From: CBDCWO01 sp965223405
GTDB taxonomy: Bacteria; Bacteroidota; Bacteroidia; Chitinophagales; Saprospiraceae
Direction of reading: 5' to 3'
Assembly: GCA_965223405.1 (NCBI GenBank)
Contig: CBDCWO010000006.1
Coordinates: 4,216,001 to 4,280,000 of the forward strand
Length of the DNA: 64,000 nt
Below the pieces are notes generated by a model, which did not search any database, had not been told where the DNA came from, and was given only the letters and a program-made list of their open reading frames with translations. The translations under genes and the position numbers were made by a program. Numbering within the stretch: position 1 is the stretch's first letter; every line of letters starts with the position of its first letter. Below, piece after piece: positions 9,027 to 16,904 of this stretch.

Positions 9027-9332
9027 AAATCTAACAAAAATTCTGGAAAACGGTTTGCAAATTTACTTGCATAATCTAAAAGAAAGATAATGCGACTAAA
9101 ACTTCTTTGTCAACTTATCCGAAATATTACAACCAATAATTTTTGGTGCTTGAATTTCGCTGACGTAGAACTTTGTCTCTTTAAACTGACTGAGTGAACC
9201 AGAACCAAAAAGTGACAAAGCCTTTATTGGTAAAAAGGCATAGAAGCTATGATAATGACTGGGTGCGTTAATTAATCACTTCACTAAACTTATTTTTATT
9301 TGCACAAATGAAGGGTTGTTTCTACGATAAAC
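9027..9332. other. intergenic region upstream of the sulfur operon
   Basis: 306 bases between the ArsR start and the 3' end of the symporter gene. Besides the candidate promoter and dyad near 9056-9110 it holds a short hairpin at 9220-9239 (GCCTTT stem). That hairpin could end the symporter transcript, but it has no strong T-tract on the reverse strand. No coding potential was seen. Confidence 0.5.
9056..9071. promoter_or_regulatory. candidate ArsR operator: inverted repeat TGCAA-N6-TTGCA
   Basis: A perfect 5-base inverted repeat with a 6-base spacer (TGCAAATTTACTTGCA) lies 30 bases upstream of the first possible ArsR start codon. Further upstream on the reverse strand is TTGAC, then about 20 bases later TATCTTTC, one mismatch from the Bacteroidota -7 element TAnnTTTG. 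The dyad would fall just downstream of that promoter, a fitting place for autorepression. Short dyads arise by chance in AT-rich DNA, so this is a weak call. Confidence 0.35.
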
Positions 9333-10955
9333 CTATCCGTTGATCGATTCCTTAATAGCAGCCAGGTATTTGTTCAATTCTTCCTTCACTTTAGGGAACA
9401 GGAACAACAATCCTATCATATTGGGAAATACCAGTGCCAGTATCATTGCATCGGAAAACTTGATCACCGCATCAAGGGTTGCCGCTGCACCAATAACCAC
9501 GAATACTAAAAATAATATTTTATAGGTTAAGTCTGCCGTTTTACCTCTGCCAAACAAATACTTCCAGGACTGTAGTCCATAATACGACCAACTAATCATA
9601 GTAGAAAATGCAAAGAGCACAATGGCGATGGTTAAAACATACGAAAACCCAGGAATAACCGAATCAAAAGCGGCCGATGTAAGATCTACCCCCCCGATGT
9701 ATTGTTGTGTTTCGTTAATTAGCACTTGGCTATTGGCTGAGTTACCATAATCAAATATGCCATTCATGTTGAAAAAGATAATCACCAATGCAGTCATAGT
9801 ACATATCACAACCGTATCGATAAAGGGTTCCAACAGAGCCACGATACCCTCGGAAGCGGGGTATTTGGTTTTTACGGCGGAGTGAGCAATTGCTGCTGAG
9901 CCAGCACCGGCTTCATTAGAAAAGGCAGCTCTTTGAAAACCGACAATCAGTACACCCATGAATCCACCCAGTCCTGCGACCGGTGTAAATGCCTGACTAA
10001 AGATCATGCCAAAGGCATCATCAATATAGCTGAAGTTGGCAAATATAATTACCAAAGCAGCCAGAACATATATGATGGCCATAAAAGGCACAATTTTCTC
10101 CGTTACACTGGCAATTCGTTTGATACCCCCTATGATTACCACTGCTACAATTAGGGCTAAAAGCAATCCAATTACAAATCCAGCTGAACCACCGGAAAGA
10201 CCAAGTAAAGAACTGATTTGTTGGGCTGCCTGGTTGGACTGGAATGCATTTCCTCCTCCGAAAGAGGCACCAATACACATCACCGCAAAAATCAAAGCCA
10301 GGACCTTACCAACTCCACTAAAACCTCTTTCTTTCAAACCTCTGGACAGATAGTACATGGGTCCTCCATGGACTACTCCATCAGCAGTCACATCTCGATA
10401 TTTGACACCTAAAGTACATTCCACAAATTTCGATGACATCCCGATCAATCCGCAAACGATCATCCAAAACGTTGCTCCCGGACCACCTACCGCAATGGCT
10501 ACAGCTACACCTGCAATGTTTCCCAGACCAACGGTCCCGGATACTGCGGTTGCCAGCGCCTGGAAGTGATTCACTTCTCCATGATGACTCTCATCACGAA
10601 TGGTATCAGGTAAATCTCCAGCAACCACATTGACTTCACCATAATCCTCCACCGGACCGGCACCTTCCAAGTCGTCGTATTTACCTCTGACTACATTGAT
10701 CGCAAGCGGAAATCTGCGAATATTAATAAAAGAAAAATACAAAGTGAACAAAGTGGCACCGCCTACTAATAATATTAAGACAATCGGAATATCCATTGAG
10801 CCTACTGGAATTGTGGTTAAAATCAAACCTTCCCACCATTCTGCAACGGGCATGAATTGCTCATTTATTCGTTCGTCCAATCCTTGATCTTGCTGGGAAA
10901 ACAGAAGTATTGGGGCCAATAACAAGGCCAGAGAAAATTGAATTTTCTTGTTCAT
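9333..10955 (-). CDS. AGCS-family sodium:alanine/glycine symporter
   Basis: A 540-residue inner-membrane transporter of the alanine or glycine:cation symporter family. The central signature GLGNIAGVAVAIAVGGPGA and the motif GGPMYYLSRGL are present, along with FSNEAGAGSAAIAHS, typical of the substrate/sodium site. About ten hydrophobic helices can be counted. The first 20 residues resemble a cleavable signal peptide (LLLAPILLFSQQ), giving an N-terminal extension of about 60 residues before the first conserved helix. It appears to be transcribed alone, with 133 bases to the methyltransferase gene upstream. Exact substrate (alanine, glycine or glutamine) cannot be read. Confidence 0.93.
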   Translation of the reverse strand: MNKKIQFSLALLLAPILLFSQQDQGLDERINEQFMPVAEWWEGLILTTIPVGSMDIPIVLILLVGGATLFTLYFSFINIRRFPLAINVVRGKYDDLEGAGPVEDYGEVNVVAGDLPDTIRDESHHGEVNHFQALATAVSGTVGLGNIAGVAVAIAVGGPGATFWMIVCGLIGMSSKFVECTLGVKYRDVTADGVVHGGPMYYLSRGLKERGFSGVGKVLALIFAVMCIGASFGGGNAFQSNQAAQQISSLLGLSGGSAGFVIGLLLALIVAVVIIGGIKRIASVTEKIVPFMAIIYVLAALVIIFANFSYIDDAFGMIFSQAFTPVAGLGGFMGVLIVGFQRAAFSNEAGAGSAAIAHSAVKTKYPASEGIVALLEPFIDTVVICTMTALVIIFFNMNGIFDYGNSANSQVLINETQQYIGGVDLTSAAFDSVIPGFSYVLTIAIVLFAFSTMISWSYYGLQSWKYLFGRGKTADLTYKILFLVFVVIGAAATLDAVIKFSDAMILALVFPNMIGLLFLFPKVKEELNKYLAAIKESING

Positions 10956-11088
10956 TCGCTGCTATTTAGTTCAATTTTAATAAAGTGCTTTTTTAGGATA
11001 AGCTGTCCAAAAATAGAAAAAATGTAATAAGTGAGTACCTTTATAGGTGTATTATGTGATCAAAGGTAAAATTTGATTTTATGATTAC

Positions 11089-12447
11089 TTAACTCAATAT
11101 TCTCAATCTCCATTCCTTGGGGTAATAATTATTTGATCGTTTTCCCAATCCTTTTAACCAACCCAATCTTAAGTTTTTATAGGTGGAAATTACCCATCCC
11201 TTTTCCGAAATGTGGATCGGCATTTTCCTCAAGAATTGCAACGCAGTTCTCCGGTCCAGTGATAAATGAACTATTTTTTGAGAACACGCCGGGGTCATGG
11301 CTAAACTATGGTCAGGAACCAGGTTCTTTTTGAAGAGCTTACCTATCTTCCAGGGCTGGTCCAGTGAGGGAATGGATTGTGATAAGATTTGATATCGAGT
11401 GAGGGTATCTTTTGGTAAGAAGCCAATTTCACTTTTCTGAAGTGTAAGCTGCCATTCTTCATTACCAGTTAACCACTCTTCGGTGGGAAACCGTTTTATG
11501 ATCGTGGAGGAATTGTCAGATCTTTTTATTCCGTGATATTTATGGGCCGATTGCTTTTTACCTTTATTTTGCAAAATGGAAAAAAAGAAACCTTCTCCTG
11601 GCATGCGATGGGGGAAACATTGATAACCGGTACATCCGTCTCTTAATATCCTATAGACTGGCCATCGTTCCAAGTCCGGTACCTTTATAGACCGTAGATC
11701 AAATTCTTTCACCAACCACTTTACGTTTTCGATGTTTTCCTGATCATTAAAGGTACACGTACTGTAAATTAGAAACCCATCTGGTTTTAAAGAAGGTAGA
11801 ATTTCGGTCAATATTTTCTTTTGACGGTTACTACACAGTTGAACTATACCCGGGGACCATTCTTTGCGGGCTACAGGATCCTTACGAAACATTCCTTCTC
11901 CGGAACAAGGGGCATCGACCAAAATCACATCAAAAAAATGGGGTATTTTATTAAAATTTCCAGGATTTGTTCTAGTTAACCAGACACGGGAATTTCCCCA
12001 TTTAACGATGTTTTCTTTAAGGATTTGAAAACGTTTCGGATGGATCTCGTTACAGATTAACAAATCTCCTAATTTTAACTTACCGGCAATCAGTGTAGAT
12101 TTCCCTCCCGGGGCTGCACATAGATCTAAGATGGTTTGGTTGGCGTGATGCTTAAGGCAGAAATCCATGACGGGAGAAAGTATCATGGAAGCCGCTTCCT
12201 GAACATAATACGCTCCGGCATGCCACCAGGGATCGAGTGCAAATTGAGGTCTTGCTGATAAATAGGCCCCTTCGGAACACCAACCCACTTTATGAAGCGA
12301 TTCCGAGTCAGTATTAGTTACTTTATCGCGATTCCAGCGAATACTCACCGGAGGGTGAGAGTCAAGGGCATCAAGCAAGGCATTTGCTTCGGATCCCATT
12401 TGAGCGGTCATTCTGTTGATAAAACCTGGCGGAAGTGGTTCGACCAT
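11089..12447 (-). CDS. NOL1/NOP2/Sun-family RNA (cytosine-5) methyltransferase, RsmF-like
   Basis: A 452-residue SAM-dependent RNA methyltransferase. Motif I (LDLCAAPGGKSTLIAGKL), motif IV with a catalytic Cys (VDAPCSGEGMFRKDP) and motif VI with the second Cys (YSTCTFNDQENIENV) are all intact. The C-terminal about 150 residues resemble the RNA-binding extension of RsmF/YebU, which methylates 16S rRNA C1407. The start ATG lies 2 bases after the stop of the upstream UbiD-family gene, so the two are co-transcribed. Family membership is clear; the target position in rRNA is inferred from overall architecture only. Confidence 0.9.
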   Translation of the reverse strand: MVEPLPPGFINRMTAQMGSEANALLDALDSHPPVSIRWNRDKVTNTDSESLHKVGWCSEGAYLSARPQFALDPWWHAGAYYVQEAASMILSPVMDFCLKHHANQTILDLCAAPGGKSTLIAGKLKLGDLLICNEIHPKRFQILKENIVKWGNSRVWLTRTNPGNFNKIPHFFDVILVDAPCSGEGMFRKDPVARKEWSPGIVQLCSNRQKKILTEILPSLKPDGFLIYSTCTFNDQENIENVKWLVKEFDLRSIKVPDLERWPVYRILRDGCTGYQCFPHRMPGEGFFFSILQNKGKKQSAHKYHGIKRSDNSSTIIKRFPTEEWLTGNEEWQLTLQKSEIGFLPKDTLTRYQILSQSIPSLDQPWKIGKLFKKNLVPDHSLAMTPACSQKIVHLSLDRRTALQFLRKMPIHISEKGWVISTYKNLRLGWLKGLGKRSNNYYPKEWRLRILS

Positions 12448-12449
12448 AG

Positions 12450-14270
12450 CTAATAATTAGTTAAACCATTTTTTTTAAACAATTGATCCACCTTGGCTGA
12501 AACTTTAGGATCTGTCTCTAATTCCGGAGCGTGGTGAGGTTTATTTCTGGCATCAATAATTAGAGGACCTTGGCACCCCCAATGTTTGTGAATTGTGGCG
12601 GATTGAATGCCATGAACATCTGTAGCCGGATTGGACCGGGTAAAGGTCACCCAGAGAAAGTTGGCTAGGTTATGGGCTGCAAAGTCGGCATCATCAACCA
12701 ATACGAGTAGTGGAAATGTCTCCATTAAAGTAGGATCAATGTGGCGATTCAAAGCTTGAATGGTCTCCAGAGTGCTCTGATGATTTTGGTACGTCTTAAT
12801 TTGTAGACAAAGAATCCCGGGTAAAGGGATTTTGATATTTTTTACCTCAGGGGGCCAGTGGAGTGAGGGAATTTCGGTGCCCAGGTTGCGGTGTTTTGCC
12901 CCTCTACAAGCCACTACCAGTTTGGAGCCGGCATTCCAGCCACTACCTGAGTAATCCAAGGTGTCGATGGTTGTATTGGTTTGAAAATGTAAATCTCGAT
13001 TCCAGTTGACTCGCTCTAACACATGTTGTAAATACCCTCCGATGTCATGGGTATTTAGATCCGGGTATTCATCTTGAGCAGCAATAAATAGAAACTTTGC
13101 CAATGAGGTTTGTCCGGTTCCGAGGATGCGGTTGGCAATGGTCAATATTTCTTCCGGCTTTTGATCGCGGAAGGGCATGTATCGCTCCTTGCCAATAGCC
13201 AGCAGTAGCGGATGGACACCAGCGGCATCAACGGCATTCAATTCAACCAATCCTGGAAATTCCTGGGGAGTGAGCTCTTTGACTAAATCATGGATTAACA
13301 TGCCGAAAAAGGAATCCTCCTGAGGTGGTCTGCCGACTACCGTGAAATGCCACAGAGGATCTTTTCGATGATATACAGCATCTACTTTCAGGTAGGGAAA
13401 ATCATGTTTTAGACTATAATAGCCCAAATGGTCTCCAAATGGGCCTTCCGGTTTTTTTGATTGTTTGATTATTTCTCCGGTAATACAGAAATCGGCATCG
13501 TTAGAAATTACAAAATTATTATTCCAGTGATACCTGAATCTTCGACCTCCCAACATTCCGGCAAAGGTCAGTTCGGACAGGCCTTCCGGAAGGGGCATAA
13601 TCGCCGAAAACGCATGGGAAGGAGGCCCTCCCACAAATATGGAACATAAGAATGGATCGTCAACAGAATTAAATGCACTATGATGAACTCCGATACCTCG
13701 GTGCAACTGATAATGCATTCCGACTTCCTGATTCGGGAGGTATTCATTTCCACTCATTTGGATGCGATACATTCCCAGATTGGACTGCATAAGATTGCGT
13801 GAGCCAGGGGCTAAGGTAAGCACTTGAGGAAGGGTAATAAACGAACCTCCATCCATAGGCCAGGATATAATTTGTGGTAGTTTGTCGATAGTTGTTTTTC
13901 CGAAACCGATTGCTCCTTTATGTCGGGTTCTTTTTGGCAACCCGGTACTTGCGGCCACTGCGGCTTTCAGTCCCGTAATGGGTTTTTTAAGAACTAGGGA
14001 AGGATCTAGTTTAAGTTGAATTACCCGTTCTATTTTGCGAATGGTATGACGGAATAGGTAATGAATTCTTTCTTTACTACCATATAAGTTGGATATAGCC
14101 TGGAAAGGGCTTCCTTTTACATTTTCAAATAAAATTGCCGGGCCCCCTTGGGCAAATATTCGGCGATGGATTTCGGCCATCTCCAGGTTCGGATCGACTT
14201 CGTCACGAATTCGGAGCAATTGTCCTGAATGCTCCAGGTCATTGGCACAGGCTCTTAAACTTTTATACAT
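12450..14270 (-). CDS. UbiD-family prenylated-FMN-dependent decarboxylase
   Basis: A 606-residue UbiD-like (de)carboxylase. The prFMN-binding region is visible around residues 155-185 (LAPGSRNLMQSNLGMYRIQM region), followed by PEGPFGDHLGYYS, the segment holding conserved acidic residues. UbiD enzymes decarboxylate aromatic or unsaturated acids; in Bacteroidota such proteins are often assigned to menaquinone synthesis, and menaquinol would be the donor for the respiratory operon further downstream. That link is inference. No UbiX (flavin prenyltransferase) gene is in the window. It is divergent from thyA and heads a two-gene unit with the rRNA methyltransferase. Confidence 0.88.
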   Translation of the reverse strand: MYKSLRACANDLEHSGQLLRIRDEVDPNLEMAEIHRRIFAQGGPAILFENVKGSPFQAISNLYGSKERIHYLFRHTIRKIERVIQLKLDPSLVLKKPITGLKAAVAASTGLPKRTRHKGAIGFGKTTIDKLPQIISWPMDGGSFITLPQVLTLAPGSRNLMQSNLGMYRIQMSGNEYLPNQEVGMHYQLHRGIGVHHSAFNSVDDPFLCSIFVGGPPSHAFSAIMPLPEGLSELTFAGMLGGRRFRYHWNNNFVISNDADFCITGEIIKQSKKPEGPFGDHLGYYSLKHDFPYLKVDAVYHRKDPLWHFTVVGRPPQEDSFFGMLIHDLVKELTPQEFPGLVELNAVDAAGVHPLLLAIGKERYMPFRDQKPEEILTIANRILGTGQTSLAKFLFIAAQDEYPDLNTHDIGGYLQHVLERVNWNRDLHFQTNTTIDTLDYSGSGWNAGSKLVVACRGAKHRNLGTEIPSLHWPPEVKNIKIPLPGILCLQIKTYQNHQSTLETIQALNRHIDPTLMETFPLLVLVDDADFAAHNLANFLWVTFTRSNPATDVHGIQSATIHKHWGCQGPLIIDARNKPHHAPELETDPKVSAKVDQLFKKNGLTNY

Positions 14271-14507
14271 ATCGCAATTTGAAATGGACTTGAATTTAGG
14301 AGTTCTGATTGATAGAAAAAATTTTTAGATAAAATCTATGCTAAACATACTCCTAAATCTATAGGAAGTCTGATTCTGGGTCCGATAACAGGGCGTTTTA
14401 TATCAATTGGTGCATATTTATACTCCGAATCTGTGTTTTCTTATCATAGATATATTTTTTTTTAATATTATGTTTTTATCTTGCGGCAAATTTATACCGA
14501 CCATTTT

Positions 14508-15302
14508 ATGCAGGCCTATTTGGATTTGTTAAACCATATATTAGAAAATGGTGAGCACAAGCAAGATAGAACCGGAACCGGCACTATAAGTGTCTTCGGG
14601 TATCAGATGAGATTCGACTTAAATGAAGGATTCCCCTTATTAACGACTAAGAAGGTACACTTAAAATCTGTAATTCATGAGTTGTTGTGGTTTTTGGCTG
14701 GCGACACCAATATTCGTTACCTTCAGGAGAATGGGGTAAGGATTTGGAATGAATGGGCTGATGAAAATGGTGATTTGGGACCAGTATACGGGAAACAATG
14801 GAGAAGTTGGACGAGCCACCATGGAGCACCAATCGATCAGATCGCCAAGGTAGTGGATTTGTTAAAAACGAATCCATCCAGTAGAAGAATGATCGTCAAT
14901 GCATGGAATGTGGGTGATTTGAAAAAAATGGCATTAAGTCCTTGCCACTGCTTGTTTCAATTTTATGTTGTCAAAGACAAATTATCCTGCCAATTGTACC
15001 AAAGGTCGGCCGATACCTTTTTAGGTGTACCCTTTAATATTGCTTCCTATTCATTATTAACTATGATGTTGGCTCAGGTCGTAGGATTAGGTCTGGGTGA
15101 GTTTATCCATACCTTTGGAGATGTTCACTTATATACCAATCATCTCGAGCAGACCCGGCTGCAGTTAACCCGAAAACCAAGGGCTTTACCCAAGATGAAA
15201 ATCAATCCGAAAGTAGCATCAATATTCGATTTCAAATTTGATGATTTCCAACTTGTAGACTATCATCCGTATCCACATATTAAGGCTAAAGTGTCCGTGT
15301 GA
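14508..15302 (+). CDS. thyA: thymidylate synthase
   Basis: With the ATG at 14508 the protein is 264 residues, the same length as E. coli ThyA, and aligns from the first residues. A TTG at 14481 is in frame but would add nine non-conserved residues. Active-site Cys146 lies in SPCHCLFQFYV; RSADTFLGVPFNIASY binds dUMP and QDRTGTGT is the N-terminal loop. The enzyme makes dTMP from dUMP using methylenetetrahydrofolate in the cytoplasm. No folA follows, so dihydrofolate reductase must be elsewhere. It is divergent from the UbiD-family gene across a 237-base spacer. Confidence 0.98.
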   Translation: MQAYLDLLNHILENGEHKQDRTGTGTISVFGYQMRFDLNEGFPLLTTKKVHLKSVIHELLWFLAGDTNIRYLQENGVRIWNEWADENGDLGPVYGKQWRSWTSHHGAPIDQIAKVVDLLKTNPSSRRMIVNAWNVGDLKKMALSPCHCLFQFYVVKDKLSCQLYQRSADTFLGVPFNIASYSLLTMMLAQVVGLGLGEFIHTFGDVHLYTNHLEQTRLQLTRKPRALPKMKINPKVASIFDFKFDDFQLVDYHPYPHIKAKVSV

Positions 15303-15313
15303 TCGCAATATTT

Positions 15314-15332
15314 ATTTAGATTTAATCTAAAT
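15314..15332 (+). terminator. possible AT-rich hairpin terminator after thyA
   Basis: A 19-base near-perfect palindrome (ATTTAGATT then AATCTAAAT) lies 12 bases after the thyA stop and is followed by a T-rich stretch (TTAGTTTTATTG). The stem has almost no GC pairs, so its strength as a terminator is doubtful. It does separate thyA from the respiratory operon promoter. Confidence 0.35.
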
Positions 15333-15354
15333 AGATGATAACTTATTAGTTTTA

Positions 15355-15385
15355 TTGTATACTATTATTAGGACTTTTATTTTTG
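15355..15385 (+). promoter_or_regulatory. candidate Bacteroidota-type promoter for the act/cox operon
   Basis: TTG at 15355-15357 and TATTTTTG at 15378-15385 match the Bacteroidota consensus (TTG at -33, TAnnTTTG at -7) with a 20-base spacer, within the usual range. The start of transcription would be near 15391, leaving a leader of about 64 bases before actA. The match is good but made by eye in AT-rich DNA. Confidence 0.45.
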
Positions 15386-15454
15386 GGCTGTTTTTAACAT
15401 AGGGTTAACATTTTATACATATTTTTTTTTGATCCAGACCATAATACACAGAGC

Positions 15455-16864
15455 ATGATATATAAGTCATATTTGACAAGGGTATTATTTGTAGGTAGCT
15501 TGATTTTCACTTCTTTAGCTTTAATTGCTCAACCCAGTAGTAATGAAGGAAAGACTTTGTTCCGTACGAGTTGTGGAGTGTGTCATGCCAAGAACATGAA
15601 GGATCCATTGACAGGACCGGCTTTGGGTGGCACAGAAGAGCGTTGGGCCGACTATCCACGTGAAGATTTGTATAGCTGGATTAGAAATTCACAAGCGCAA
15701 ATCGTGGAGGGCCATCCAAAAGCAGTGGAATTGTGGAATGAATGGAGTCCGGTGGTAATGCAGCCTTTCGAAAACCTTACCGATGATCAGATCGAATCGA
15801 TTTTACTCTATGTTAATGAAGTATTTACCGGTGCGGGAACTGCGACAACAGCTACTGATGCGGAAGAAGTTGTTGAAGAATCATCCAACAAAATATACTA
15901 TTGGTTACTCATTTTCTTATTGATCATTCTCGTGTTTGCCTTGAACCGAGTCATTGGCAACTTAGGAAACATCATCAAAACTTCCGTCGGTGAGCGCCCG
16001 GTAGAAAGACCTTCCCTACTCAGCATGCTGACCAATAAATCCTTGATTAGCTTTGTCATTTTTGCGTTAATTGTTCTGGCCGGTTATACCACCGTTAAAA
16101 ATGGATCCAACCTTGGACGTCAGCACAATTATCAGCCGGACCAACCTATCAAGTACTCTCATGAAACCCACGCCGGAATTAATCAAATTGATTGTAAGTT
16201 TTGTCATGATGGAGCTCGCCGTAGCAGACATGCAGTAATTCCCTCCGCAAATACCTGCATGAGTTGTCATGAAGCCATTAAGACTGGAACCGAATACGGT
16301 ACAGCAGAATTAACCAAGTTATTTGTTGCAGCGGGCTTCGACCCAAACACAAATACCTATATTGAAAACTATGATCAACTGGAAACAGAAGAGATAGAAG
16401 CCATAATGAAAAAGTGGATCGGTGATCAGTACCAAAATGAAAAAGACATTGTGGGACTGGATCGGGAAGGAAACAGAGTGGTAAATGATCAATGGGATCA
16501 TATTGTTTCATCATTGACTAATAATACAAAGAGCAAATTGCAAGGTCCTATCGAATGGATTCGCGTGCATAATTTGCCAGACCACGTATATTTTAATCAT
16601 GCTCAGCATGTTTCAGTGGGAAAAATCGAATGTCAGGAATGTCATGGCAAAATAGAGGAGATGCCGGTGGTCAAGCAATATGCTCCTCTTTCAATGGGTT
16701 GGTGTGTCAATTGTCATCGCCAGACAGAGGTCTCTGGATTTGGCGATAACAATTATTACTTAGAATCCTACAAGGATTTTCACGAACAAATCACCAATGG
16801 GCAGAAAAATGGAGTTACCGTCGAAGAAATCGGCGGGCTGGAATGTCAAAAATGCCATTACTAA
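15455..16864 (+). CDS. actA: alternative complex III subunit ActA: multiheme cytochrome c with fused N-terminal monoheme domain
   Basis: A 469-residue membrane-bound cytochrome. After a signal peptide (about residues 1-26) comes a monoheme class I domain with CGVCH at residues 40-44 and a likely axial Met near residue 101. Two hydrophobic segments (about 147-170 and 193-212) follow. The C-terminal half carries five more motifs: CKFCH, CMSCH, CQECH, CVNCH and CQKCH. Family ActA proteins are usually described as pentaheme, so the first domain is an added or fused carrier giving six hemes. It is the first gene of the operon, and electrons from menaquinol should leave the complex through these hemes to the downstream oxidase. 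Confidence 0.93.
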   Translation: MIYKSYLTRVLFVGSLIFTSLALIAQPSSNEGKTLFRTSCGVCHAKNMKDPLTGPALGGTEERWADYPREDLYSWIRNSQAQIVEGHPKAVELWNEWSPVVMQPFENLTDDQIESILLYVNEVFTGAGTATTATDAEEVVEESSNKIYYWLLIFLLIILVFALNRVIGNLGNIIKTSVGERPVERPSLLSMLTNKSLISFVIFALIVLAGYTTVKNGSNLGRQHNYQPDQPIKYSHETHAGINQIDCKFCHDGARRSRHAVIPSANTCMSCHEAIKTGTEYGTAELTKLFVAAGFDPNTNTYIENYDQLETEEIEAIMKKWIGDQYQNEKDIVGLDREGNRVVNDQWDHIVSSLTNNTKSKLQGPIEWIRVHNLPDHVYFNHAQHVSVGKIECQECHGKIEEMPVVKQYAPLSMGWCVNCHRQTEVSGFGDNNYYLESYKDFHEQITNGQKNGVTVEEIGGLECQKCHY

Positions 16865-16904
16865 TCCTATAATTTTAGTGTATAATTCCGTAGCAAACAG
16901 ATCT

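Noticed and set aside
9220..9239. Hairpin as a terminator for the symporter gene
   Set aside because: Only six base pairs and no T-tract on the relevant strand; mentioned in the gap entry but not listed as a terminator.
14481..14507. TTG start adding nine residues to thymidylate synthase
   Set aside because: The ATG at 14508 gives the same length as E. coli ThyA and puts the active-site Cys at 146; the added residues are not conserved.
16797..16904. Longer ActB frame overlapping the end of actA
   Set aside because: These 36 codons read through actA heme coding sequence in another frame; the ATG at 16905 gives the normal ActB leader.
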